Part shown: positions 43,569-52,402 of the stretch, piece by piece
How the letters are laid out: each line of letters starts with the position of its first letter
How positions within the stretch are numbered: the first letter of the stretch is position 1
Assembly (NCBI GenBank): GCA_036500345.1
Contig: DASYCE010000007.1
Location: forward strand, 62,001-126,000
Origin: Gemmatimonadales bacterium
GTDB lineage: Bacteria; Gemmatimonadota; Gemmatimonadetes; Gemmatimonadales; GWC2-71-9
Direction of reading: 5' to 3'
DNA length: 64,000 bases
Made by a program: the position numbers and the translations under genes
The notes under the pieces: model-generated
The model's input: only the letters and a program-made list of their open reading frames with translations
Databases searched by the model: none
What the model was told of the DNA's origin: nothing

Positions 43569-45806
43569 CTACTTCACCACTGTGAATGTTCGGTCGCGGG
43601 CCACGCGGGCGTTGCCGCCGGCGGTCACGACGATCTCGAGCCGGTAGGTCCCCGGCTTGAGTCCGCTGATATCGACATCGCGCTGGACCGGGTCGGGAGT
43701 TGCAGCCGCGGTCGGAGCGAAGGCGAGCCGAAGCGCCGGCGTACTCTGGCGATCGTGGTAGATGCTCAGTACGGCGTGGTACTGCGATCCCGCCGGTACG
43801 CCGCCGACTTCGCAGTAGAGTTGCATCGGTTCGGAGCGATGAAATGAACTCAACGGGTTGACCCACACGGTGTCGCCGCGAGCGGTGGTCCATGGCAGCG
43901 GCACGCTGCGGGAGCCGAGCGCAAGATCCGACAGGTCGAGCCGCAGTGCGCCTGTTGCGGCGACACGGACCGGCTGCACCGGCGCGATCATGCCACGGCC
44001 CGGCGTCTCGACTTCCACCCGCACGGTATACTCACCCGGAGGGAGATGCATCGGCACGCGGCCGACGAGGAAGCGCTCGTCCGCGATCGGTTGCGCCGCA
44101 ACGAAGCGACGCAGCGTATCCACCGTGGCGATGACGGCATTGCTTCCCTGCCGCCGCACCGATGCCCTGATATGCACCGGGTACACCACCGGACCGGCGG
44201 CAGGTGGCGCGTACAGCGACGTGCCCGGAATCGCGAAGGCGATCTGCAGCAGCGGTCCCGCGGCGTCGACGCCCACGGCAATCGCGTTGACCGTCGCGTC
44301 AAGCGGAAGCTCATAATCCACCGCGTGGCTCTCACCGCTGGCGATGCTGCTGTCGCCCTGGGCCCGCTCCTGCCGTTGCAGGGCCAGCGCACCGCGTTTC
44401 CCCTGCGACAGCATTTTGCCGTAGGTCGCGCTGGTGTTCTCACGCGAATAGAGCATCTCCTGCGCAGTCTGCGCCGTCCAGCTCGCACCATAGGTTTCGA
44501 CCGCTTCGCCCCGCGCGGCCATCCCCTTCACGTCGCCGTGTCCCGTGGCGCGAAGCGGCGTGCTCAATGCCAGGATATCGAAGACGCTCGAGACGCGGTG
44601 GAAGCCGGTCGAGTCATCGGTCCGCACAAAGTTGAAGAGCAGGTCACCGCCGGTCGCAGCGGCGGCGTAGTGCCAGGTCTCGTTCGGCGGCACGCCGACC
44701 TGGTTGAACCAGGTGTGCTCGTCGGGCGGTCCGTGCAGGATCCAGACGACCCCCCGGTCATCAAACGCGGGCCCGATCGGATTGGTGTCGACGGCGATGT
44801 CGGCGACGTAGTGCGGTGTCGGACGGACGAACGCCAGGCGCGCATGATCGAGGCGGTGATAGTGTTCGCGGAGCCGGGCGGCAACCGATCGCTGTTCTCC
44901 CGCGTCGTCAAATCCCAGGAAGCGTTGCAGCAGTGCCACGCGCGCGGTGGCGTCGTCCTGGTCGAAGCGTCGCGCGATCGAATCGGGGAGGAGCGCGACG
45001 AGATCGTCACGATAAAGTCGCACGACGGCGCTGTCCGCGGCGGCCAGGCCATCGAACCAGTCCTCGGCGCCGGCGTCGTCGCCGATGGCAAAGTCGCTCC
45101 GCGCCATCTCCAGCAGCGTTGCGGGATCGCGCGGCTGTCGCCGCAGCAGCGCAACGGCGAACCACCGGGCCGAGTCCGGACTCCCGGCGAGCCGTTCGAG
45201 GCGTACGCGATCGAGCGCGACGACGGCGTTGGCCGCGTCGATGTACGGGGCACCGTGGCGCAGCGCCGCCAGTGCAGCTTGCAGCTCTATCGGATGCGCG
45301 TTGGCAACGGCGATGGTTGCAAGGGTCAGCAACGGCTCCGGATCACCGCCCGCGACGGAGCTGCTCCGCTCGAACTTCGCAGCGATATCGCTCGCCTGGT
45401 TGCGGTGCAGAATTCGCGCGACGCTCCCGGCAGTGACTGGCTGATTGTCGATGAGGTTGAGTTGTGCCAGGCCGCGTCCGAGCCACCCGGCGGCCCAGTC
45501 GCGATGGGCGGAAGTCACCGCCGCGAACGTCGCATCCGCGATGGTGAAGTCGATCCGGCGCTGTTCCAGCTCGCCCTGTCGCAACTGCGCAAAGCCGAGG
45601 CGGAGTTGTGCGGCATCGTGCCGTGAGCGCTGGCGCATCTCGGTCGACAGCCGATCTTCGATGGCGATGATTGCAGCGGTGTTGTCGATCGCACGCAGCG
45701 AATCCCGGAATCGATCGAGGACGGCCGGATCCGCGGAAGACTGTGCAGCGGCGCCGTGCAGCGCCCCGATCACGATCGCGACGGCCATCGGGTGGCTGCG
45801 AATCAC
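43569..45806 (-). CDS. GWxTD-like secreted protein 3 of the tandem set
   Basis: This 745-residue exported protein starts at a GTG overlapping the previous stop (GTGA at 45806-45803) with a signal peptide to about residue 22. The TPR-like region is less conserved (TSAHRDWAAGWLGRGLAQLN). The core reads HYRRLDHARLAFV, FDDRGVVWILHGPPDE and PPNETWHYAAAATGGDLLF. The C-terminal half shares MLYSRENTSATYGKML, GTSLYAPP, GEYTVRVEVETPGRGMI and LALGSRSVPLPW with its neighbours. These beta-rich segments may form a binding surface outside the inner membrane. Confidence 0.84.
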   Translation of the reverse strand: MIRSHPMAVAIVIGALHGAAAQSSADPAVLDRFRDSLRAIDNTAAIIAIEDRLSTEMRQRSRHDAAQLRLGFAQLRQGELEQRRIDFTIADATFAAVTSAHRDWAAGWLGRGLAQLNLIDNQPVTAGSVARILHRNQASDIAAKFERSSSVAGGDPEPLLTLATIAVANAHPIELQAALAALRHGAPYIDAANAVVALDRVRLERLAGSPDSARWFAVALLRRQPRDPATLLEMARSDFAIGDDAGAEDWFDGLAAADSAVVRLYRDDLVALLPDSIARRFDQDDATARVALLQRFLGFDDAGEQRSVAARLREHYHRLDHARLAFVRPTPHYVADIAVDTNPIGPAFDDRGVVWILHGPPDEHTWFNQVGVPPNETWHYAAAATGGDLLFNFVRTDDSTGFHRVSSVFDILALSTPLRATGHGDVKGMAARGEAVETYGASWTAQTAQEMLYSRENTSATYGKMLSQGKRGALALQRQERAQGDSSIASGESHAVDYELPLDATVNAIAVGVDAAGPLLQIAFAIPGTSLYAPPAAGPVVYPVHIRASVRRQGSNAVIATVDTLRRFVAAQPIADERFLVGRVPMHLPPGEYTVRVEVETPGRGMIAPVQPVRVAATGALRLDLSDLALGSRSVPLPWTTARGDTVWVNPLSSFHRSEPMQLYCEVGGVPAGSQYHAVLSIYHDRQSTPALRLAFAPTAAATPDPVQRDVDISGLKPGTYRLEIVVTAGGNARVARDRTFTVVK

Positions 45807-48022
45807 TTGGTCACCGTGAACGCGCGCCGGCGGACCGCGCTCCCACCCGACGGAGCCATGACAGTGACCTCGAGGACATAGTTCCCGGTCCCGAGGCGAC
45901 CGATATCGAGCTCGCGATGCACCCGGTTGGGAACCTCGGTCGCAATCCCCTCAAAGCCGAGATCGAGCACCGCATCCTTGTGGCCGGATCGGAAGACGCG
46001 GTATTCCGCATGGTATCCGCCGCCTCGGGCGACGCCGCCGACTTCGAAGAAGAGCTCCACCGGTTCCGAGATCCGGAAGGTACGGAGCGGATTGATCCAT
46101 GCCGTGTCCGCGGCACCGGTGGCCCACGGCAGCGGAACGCTCCGCGAACCGAGGGCGAGATCGGAGAGCGTCACCGATGGCGTGGAGAGCGCCGCAACGT
46201 GCACTTGATGCGGTGCCGCGATGACGCCGCGGCCGGGGGTCTCGACCGAGACACGAACCGTATAGTCGCCCGGCGGAACGCTGATCGGCAGGCGACCGAG
46301 GAGGTCTTCGCCCTCGGGAATCTGCCGCGGTGCGACGAAGTTCCGCGTGGTGTCGACGGCGACGATCAATTCACCCGCGGCGTTCTTCACCGCCACCCGC
46401 GTCCGGACCGGATAGACGACGCGCCCGGTCGACGGCGGCGCGTACAGCGACGTGCCGGGGATCGCGAAGACGACCTGCAATTCCGGCGTCGAGCCAACCG
46501 ACCCCACCGCCAGGACATCCACCGTCGCGGTGAGCGGCAATTCGTATCGCATCTTCCAGCTGTCGGTCTGCAATCCGACGCGGATACTCTTGCGTCCCTC
46601 GGATCGTTCGGCGACCTGCGAGGCATGGGCGCCCGACGCGCCAGCCGACAACATCTGGCCGTACGTCGGCGACAAGTTTTCCCGCGAGTAGAGCAACTCG
46701 CGTGCGGCCTGTGCCGTCCACGCCGCGCCGTAGGTTTCCATCACGCCGCCGCCCTCCAGCCGCGCACGGACGTTCCCCTGCCCGGTATGCTGCGCAGCGG
46801 CACCGAGCCCTGCGATGTCGAGGAGGCTCTCGTACATCCGCCATCCTTGCGCGCTGTCGGGCTTCGCGAAGTGAAAGAGCAGGTCGCCACTCGGCCGCCG
46901 GTACACCCAGCTCTCGTTGGGTGGCAGTCCGATCATCGAGAGGGTGGCACGATCGTCGGGCTCGCCGTGTCGGACATAGATGCGGCCGCGATCATCGAAG
47001 CGGGAGTCGGTGGGATCGAAGACCCGGAGCGAGTCGTAGCGCCCCGAAACCATTCCGAAATGGCGATGCGAATAGTCGAGCCGACGGTAGTGCTCGCGCA
47101 GCCGCTCGGCACCGGCGTTGACCGCATCCGGGTCGCGCGAATCCCAGAAGGTGCGCATCAGCGACGCGCGGGCCGCCGGCTTCGACGCGTCGAAGAGATG
47201 GAGCATCGAATCGGAAAGAACCAGCGACAGGTCGAAGCGATACATGCGAAGCGTCGCGCTGTCGGCCGACGCGAGGCCGGCGTACCACGGCTGCACACCG
47301 GAGATTCTTCCGGCTGCGAGCTCCGTCCGTGCGAGTTCGAGCAGTCCCAGCCCTCGCGTGCTGCCCTCGTCGGTCAGCGCACCGAATTCCGCGACGGCAG
47401 AATCGACATCACCGGCTTCCCGCTCGACGCGACCCCGCAGCAGCAGGATGTCGGGGTTCCGCGCAATCGGCGCGGCGCCAACGTCACGGAGCGCCTCGAG
47501 CGCGACGGCGAGATGCGCCGGAATTCCCTGCCGCAGCGCTTCGTTGCCCACGTCGAGCAGCCCTTCGGTGAACATCGAATCGACTTCCGCGCTCCGGCTG
47601 AAATGCCGTGCCGGCGTGCGGTAGGCATCATGGCCCAGGGAAAGAAGAAAGCCTTTCAGCGCATCCGAGATCCGGTCGCTCGAGATCAGCTCTGCCTTGC
47701 CGAGGCCGTACCAGGCATACGGCCATTCGGGCTTCAGTTCGGTCGCCCACTGGAATTCACCGGCGGCGTCGTTGGCATGCGAGGCACCGGTCGTGAGGTC
47801 GGTCAGACGGAGCGACAGGAATCCCAGCCGGAGGTGCCGCATCGGATTGTCCCGATCGGCGCGAGCGGAGTCGACCTGGGCCGCCTCGATGGCGAGGAGC
47901 GCAGTAGTGTCGGTGCTGCGGGAGAGGGAGTCGCGCCACTGGCGCACCACGGTGCGCTCCGAGGGCGTCTGTCCGCGCAACGGAGCGGCGAGCGATGCCA
48001 GCACCAGCACGAAGGCCGCCAC
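45803..48022 (-). CDS. GWxTD-like secreted protein 2 of the tandem set
   Basis: This 739-residue protein is close to its neighbours: ATELKPEWPYAWYGLGKAEL, REHYRRLDYSHRHFG, FDDRGRIYVRHGEPDDRATL, PPNESWVYRRPSGDLLFHF and LLYSRENLSPTYGQML are all present. The GTG start at 48022 gives MAAFVLVLASLAAPLRGQ, a hydrophobic signal that lacks the usual positive residues. The frame stays open upstream to non-AUG codons (ATA at 48049) that would add basic residues, so the true start is uncertain. The nearest upstream stop (TAG, 48046) belongs to the preceding paralog. Confidence 0.82.
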   Translation of the reverse strand: MAAFVLVLASLAAPLRGQTPSERTVVRQWRDSLSRSTDTTALLAIEAAQVDSARADRDNPMRHLRLGFLSLRLTDLTTGASHANDAAGEFQWATELKPEWPYAWYGLGKAELISSDRISDALKGFLLSLGHDAYRTPARHFSRSAEVDSMFTEGLLDVGNEALRQGIPAHLAVALEALRDVGAAPIARNPDILLLRGRVEREAGDVDSAVAEFGALTDEGSTRGLGLLELARTELAAGRISGVQPWYAGLASADSATLRMYRFDLSLVLSDSMLHLFDASKPAARASLMRTFWDSRDPDAVNAGAERLREHYRRLDYSHRHFGMVSGRYDSLRVFDPTDSRFDDRGRIYVRHGEPDDRATLSMIGLPPNESWVYRRPSGDLLFHFAKPDSAQGWRMYESLLDIAGLGAAAQHTGQGNVRARLEGGGVMETYGAAWTAQAARELLYSRENLSPTYGQMLSAGASGAHASQVAERSEGRKSIRVGLQTDSWKMRYELPLTATVDVLAVGSVGSTPELQVVFAIPGTSLYAPPSTGRVVYPVRTRVAVKNAAGELIVAVDTTRNFVAPRQIPEGEDLLGRLPISVPPGDYTVRVSVETPGRGVIAAPHQVHVAALSTPSVTLSDLALGSRSVPLPWATGAADTAWINPLRTFRISEPVELFFEVGGVARGGGYHAEYRVFRSGHKDAVLDLGFEGIATEVPNRVHRELDIGRLGTGNYVLEVTVMAPSGGSAVRRRAFTVTK

Positions 48023-48045
48023 GCTGGCGGCGCGCCCGGGGAACG

Positions 48046-50373
48046 CTATGGCACCAGCACGAATTCCTGACGTCGGCTCGTCCTTTCGTGACCGCCGGAC
48101 GACACGGTCACTTCCAGAAGGTATCTCCCCGGCTTCTGCTTGCCGAGGCCGATCTCCTGATGGATCACGGCAGTCGACCCGGTGCTGCGCTGGGTGGTGG
48201 TCACGTGGAAGGCGGCACGTCCCTTCCCGAACAAGCCCAGCACCCGGCTCACGATCGACCGGTTGCCGGGTCGCGTCACCGAGAGTTCGTAACGGTAGGA
48301 CGCGCCGCGAGGAACTCCGTTCACTTCGAAATACAGCTGCAGCGGCTCCGTGGCGCGGAATTCCGCCGACGGACTGATCCAGATGGTATCACCCTGGACC
48401 CCGCTGCGCCACACCGGAACGCTCCGCGCGCCGACGGCAAAATCCGACAGCGACAGCGCCGTGTCGCGTGCCGACGAAACGTCGATGGTATCCCGATCGC
48501 TGATCACCCCGGCCCGCCCGACCTCGAACCCAACGCGAACAGTGTAGTGACCGCGGGGAACGGCCAACGAGATGACTCCCACCCGTTCCCCCCACCGGTC
48601 GGTGGCGAGAGCGTCGACCGCACCGACAGTGGTATCGGCGGTCGCCGCCACCGTGCCGTCGCGGCCGAGAATCGCCGCTCGCACCCGCAGCGGTGCCACC
48701 GAATCGCCGTGAAGCCCGCGAACCGCCTCCGACGGCAGGGCGAACGCCACCTGAACCATCGGTGAGGCCGAGTCGCCTCCCACGGCGAGCACCTGCGCCG
48801 CAACTGGCAGCGCCGCGGCGTAGCGATGCGGCCAGTCATCGGTGGTGGTGCCGATCCTGATGCTTCGCTGTCCGATATTGCGCTCTTCGGCCTCGATCCC
48901 CGACGCACTTCCCCGGCCGGCGCCGAGCATCCGCGGATAGATCGGATCGAGATTCAACCGCGACCGGACGATCTGTTCGGCGAGTTGCGAAAGCGCCGCA
49001 TCGCTGGCGCGCTGCCGAAGTTTTCCGGCGCTGTCCTGCGAGATCCTCACCTGCCGCGCGCCGACACGCGGCTGGATCGGAAGCCCTTCACCATGCAGGT
49101 CGCCGGAGTTCTCCAATCGGATCGCGTTGGCATATCCGACCAGGTCAAGCGCGCTCTCGACCAGGCGAAAATCGGTGACCCCCTCCTCGGCCACGAAGTG
49201 GAAGAGAAGATCGCCAGTTGCCCGGTGATACACCCATGATTCGTTGAATGCCACGCCGGGAAGTTCGAGCGAGGCACGATCGTCGGGCGTCCCCTGCCGG
49301 ATGTAGATCACGCCGCGGTCGTCGAAATCGACCACAGCCGGGCGGTATCGTTCGATGATATCGTAGTGCCGGTGCGTCGACGCGACGCGGTAGTTCCGCC
49401 GGGCATAGTCGAGCCGGCGGTAGTGCTCGACCAGTCGCTCGCCGGGGAGACGCAGTTCGTCGCGATCGCGGAGGTCCCAGAAACGGCGCAACAGCGTCAC
49501 GCGTGCCGGATCGGCGTCGGCGTCGAACGTCTTGAGCGTGCTGTCGGGAAGAACGAACTGCATATCGCTGCGATACAGCGCCGCCGTGGCCGGATCGGCG
49601 ATGCCGAGGCCGTGGTACCAGGGATCTCCGCCATCGCGGCGGCCGAGTCGGAAACGGGCCCGTGCCTGTTCGAGCAGCGCAACGGCGTCCTGCGGATGCA
49701 GCGCCACGAGCTCGTCGGCGGCAGCAATGGCGGAATCGGGGGAACCGACTTCACGTTCGATGCGCGCCCTGGCGAGGAGCACCTCGGGGTTGTGACTCGC
49801 CGGCGTCGCGGCCGCGTGGCGCAATGCATCGAGCGCGACGCCCATCCGGACATTGATCCGTTGCCGCAGCGCCGTATTGGTCAGCTCCACCAATCCACGC
49901 ACGAAGGCCGGGTCCACTTCGGCGCTCCTGGCGAAATCCGCCGCGGACCGGGTCAACGCGTCGCGACCCAGTGCGTTCTGCAGCCCGCGCAGGATCGGGA
50001 TCGGCGAATCGCCGACGCCGAGCTCGGCGAGGCCGAGACCGAACCATCCGTACGGCCATTTCGCCTGCAGGTCGACGGCCCACTGGAATTCGGATGCGGC
50101 GTCCTCGTAGTGCTTGTGCCCGGCGAGGTCGCCCAGTCGCAGCGCGATGAACCCAAGGCGCAGGTGCGCCGTGGCGCTGTCGCGCAGCTCGTGGCTGGCG
50201 CGGGAAATCAACCGCTTTTCGGCGGCGAGGAGCGAGACGGAGTCGTTGACCGCGGCGAGGGAATCCCGGAAGGCCTCGATATCGGCTCGTTGTGCGGTCG
50301 ACTGCCCCGCTGCACCGATCACCGGGACGGCAACGAGAGCGGCGAGCAACCAGCCGGCGGAGCGCGATCCCAT
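48046..50373 (-). CDS. GWxTD-like secreted protein 1 of the tandem set
   Basis: This 775-residue protein has a good signal peptide (MGSRSAGWLLAALVAVPVIG). The TPR-like region (AASEFQWAVDLQAKWPYGWF) precedes EHYRRLDYARRNYRVASTH, FDDRGVIYIRQGTPDDRASL and NESWVYHRATGDLLFHFVAE, followed by beta-rich segments ending in a surface-type LLEVTVSSGGHE. It is first of the four and lies 43 nt after the amidase gene, so all five genes probably form one transcript. The GWxTD family has no established biochemical role that I know of. Confidence 0.85.
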   Translation of the reverse strand: MGSRSAGWLLAALVAVPVIGAAGQSTAQRADIEAFRDSLAAVNDSVSLLAAEKRLISRASHELRDSATAHLRLGFIALRLGDLAGHKHYEDAASEFQWAVDLQAKWPYGWFGLGLAELGVGDSPIPILRGLQNALGRDALTRSAADFARSAEVDPAFVRGLVELTNTALRQRINVRMGVALDALRHAAATPASHNPEVLLARARIEREVGSPDSAIAAADELVALHPQDAVALLEQARARFRLGRRDGGDPWYHGLGIADPATAALYRSDMQFVLPDSTLKTFDADADPARVTLLRRFWDLRDRDELRLPGERLVEHYRRLDYARRNYRVASTHRHYDIIERYRPAVVDFDDRGVIYIRQGTPDDRASLELPGVAFNESWVYHRATGDLLFHFVAEEGVTDFRLVESALDLVGYANAIRLENSGDLHGEGLPIQPRVGARQVRISQDSAGKLRQRASDAALSQLAEQIVRSRLNLDPIYPRMLGAGRGSASGIEAEERNIGQRSIRIGTTTDDWPHRYAAALPVAAQVLAVGGDSASPMVQVAFALPSEAVRGLHGDSVAPLRVRAAILGRDGTVAATADTTVGAVDALATDRWGERVGVISLAVPRGHYTVRVGFEVGRAGVISDRDTIDVSSARDTALSLSDFAVGARSVPVWRSGVQGDTIWISPSAEFRATEPLQLYFEVNGVPRGASYRYELSVTRPGNRSIVSRVLGLFGKGRAAFHVTTTQRSTGSTAVIHQEIGLGKQKPGRYLLEVTVSSGGHERTSRRQEFVLVP

Positions 50374-50416
50374 CGTCTCAATCTACCAGCGGCGCCGCGC
50401 ACTGGCCTGACCGATC

Positions 50417-52318
50417 TTACCGCTCTTGAACCTTTTCCGGCCGACGGGCCATCTCCTGCAGGTAATCGGTGATTCCCTCGACGATCCCCGCCGCGTATGC
50501 GCGCCGCCCCTGCGCCGTCCGCAAGGCATTCTCCTGGTCGGGGAACATCAGAAAGAGCCCTTCGGTGAGAATCGCGGGGTACCACGTCGGCCGGACCAGC
50601 GCGAGATCGCCGCGAGTGACCGCGAGATCGGGAAGTGCAAGATGGGTGACAAGGCGCTGTTGAACGTCGCGCGCGAGCGCCAGTGACTGCGGATGATTGA
50701 AATAGGTGCTGGTGCCGTTGTTGGTGAACGGGTTGAGCCCGTCGGGAAGTGCGTTCTGATGGATCGACACCAGGAGGTCGGCATCGATCGAATCGGCGAA
50801 GGCGACTCGCGCACCGAGTGACACCGGACGATTATCGATGCGTGTCAGGCGCACGTCGGCGCCGGCGGCAGCGAGCTCATCGCGCACCACGAGCGCGACG
50901 GAGAGATTCGCTTCCGGCTCACAGAGTCCGGTCGGGCCGCACGCGCCGTTGGGCGGATGCCCCGGGTCGATGACGATCCGGCGTCCCGCGAGCGGATGGA
51001 GTGAATCGATCGGCGGCGGTGCGCGGAAGTCGTAGATCAGGTCCGTGCCGTCGATACGGCTTCGCCATCCCCACAGCGGGCGGTCGAAGGAGATCTCCAG
51101 TGCCACTCGGTCGGCCGATTCCTGGCGCGGCGTCACCAGCGAGACGAACCGCTGATGCGCGCCGTACCGGATCCAGTTGGTGTTCGACACGGCGTCAAAG
51201 AGATGGATCACGATGCCCCGATCGGTTTCCTCGACCTGCGACGGCACCGCACGAGTCAGCGGGATGCGCAGCGTCGCGCCGTACGCCGTTGTCGCGAGAA
51301 TGGGGGAGCCGACGATGGCAGACCGGGCGTCGTCCACCGCACGCGCGAGATGCACCTCGCTCAGCGGAACCCAGGCGACGGACTGACGTGACAGTCGGAG
51401 CCTCGCCTGATCGCCGGTCCACATGTCCAGCCGAGTCCTGGTGCCGGACGGAAAGAACCAGGTATAGGTGCCGCCCGGATACGCTCGACCAATCGTGATC
51501 CGCTCGGCGCTGGTGTCGTTCGACAGCAGCACCGCGAGGGGACCGGTACTGGTGCGGGTGACGCTGATCGGCCAGCGCAGACGCGTGGTGTCGCCGGCCA
51601 GGATGATCTCGAGTTCGGGGGGCTGACCCGTCGTCGCGACGTGAGCGCCGGGGGCAAGCTCGCCGTTCCGCGCCGGATTCAGCGAGCCGCGAACGGTCGC
51701 GACGTAGCGATCGTCGTGCACCGGACGAACGAAATTGCGATCGTCGTGATCGAATGCGCGCACCCCTTCGCGCACCGGATCGGCGATGGAATCCGACGCG
51801 AAGCGGATCACCGTCCCGGTTGAGGTCCGGAGCCGCACCTCGGCACCGGGGGCGGCACGCACCGTCAACGGCAGCGGCTCGTCGGGCGGCATGGCGATGT
51901 CACCGGTCGGCGACAGGGAGTGCGGGTCGACCCAGGCACCGACCTCTCGCACCCATCCTGCGCGCAGCAGTCGCAGCGACGATGTCGCGGAATCATGCCC
52001 GGCCCGCGCCGTGATTCGCAGCGTGAACGCGGAGTCAGCGGGGATCGCCACCCACGCAAGCCACGCCCCGTTTGGCGCCACATGCGCCGGCTGCCCGGCT
52101 ACGGTGACCGTCGCATCGCCGTTGCCGGAAGTGCCGAAGAGGAAGATCGAATCGCCGACATCAAGCGCCGTATTCGGCTGCGGGTAGGCGACCACCACGC
52201 GGAGCGCCCCGTGGACCGGCGGCACCGGCGGGAGCGAATCGGACTGCTGCGCGCAGGCGCTCCCGGTCACCGATGTCAGCAGCACGACAGCGCACGTAAG
52301 CTTCTTGAATGGCGTCAC
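50417..52318 (-). CDS. N-acetylmuramoyl-L-alanine amidase with large N-terminal extension
   Basis: The C-terminal 200 or so residues form an Amidase_3 domain with all zinc ligands and the catalytic glutamate visible: RIVIDPGHPP, GLCEPEANLSVAL, LLVSIHQNALPDG and AILTEGLFLMFP. It cleaves the bond between MurNAc and the stem peptide. The first 400 residues carry a signal peptide (about 1-24) and beta-rich modules, one AMIN-like (IVIHLFDAVSNTNWIRYG), which could position the enzyme in the envelope. It starts at a GTG (52318) opposite the PP2C gene and leads the GWxTD-like set. Full length is 633 residues. Confidence 0.9.
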   Translation of the reverse strand: MTPFKKLTCAVVLLTSVTGSACAQQSDSLPPVPPVHGALRVVVAYPQPNTALDVGDSIFLFGTSGNGDATVTVAGQPAHVAPNGAWLAWVAIPADSAFTLRITARAGHDSATSSLRLLRAGWVREVGAWVDPHSLSPTGDIAMPPDEPLPLTVRAAPGAEVRLRTSTGTVIRFASDSIADPVREGVRAFDHDDRNFVRPVHDDRYVATVRGSLNPARNGELAPGAHVATTGQPPELEIILAGDTTRLRWPISVTRTSTGPLAVLLSNDTSAERITIGRAYPGGTYTWFFPSGTRTRLDMWTGDQARLRLSRQSVAWVPLSEVHLARAVDDARSAIVGSPILATTAYGATLRIPLTRAVPSQVEETDRGIVIHLFDAVSNTNWIRYGAHQRFVSLVTPRQESADRVALEISFDRPLWGWRSRIDGTDLIYDFRAPPPIDSLHPLAGRRIVIDPGHPPNGACGPTGLCEPEANLSVALVVRDELAAAGADVRLTRIDNRPVSLGARVAFADSIDADLLVSIHQNALPDGLNPFTNNGTSTYFNHPQSLALARDVQQRLVTHLALPDLAVTRGDLALVRPTWYPAILTEGLFLMFPDQENALRTAQGRRAYAAGIVEGITDYLQEMARRPEKVQER

Positions 52319-52334
52319 TTACAGTCCATTCGGG

Positions 52335-52363
52335 TTGCCGCCTTCCGGCGTGGTTCCTATCTT
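52335..52363 (+). promoter_or_regulatory. Promoter of the PP2C phosphatase gene
   Basis: TTGCCG (52335-52340) and TATCTT (52358-52363) are separated by 17 bp. Transcription would start near 52370, giving a leader of about 30 nt that contains a three-codon frame (ATG ACG CCC TGA, 52377-52388) and a GGAGAG site. The same DNA is upstream of the divergent amidase gene. Confidence 0.6.
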
Positions 52364-52402
52364 CCCGCTTTCCGCAATGACGCCCTGAACCGGAGAGACG
52401 CC

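Noticed and set aside
45671-48070. A 799-codon open frame on the plus strand opposite the second GWxTD-like gene
   Set aside because: No signal peptide or family resemblance; the minus-strand gene has conserved blocks shared with three neighbours.
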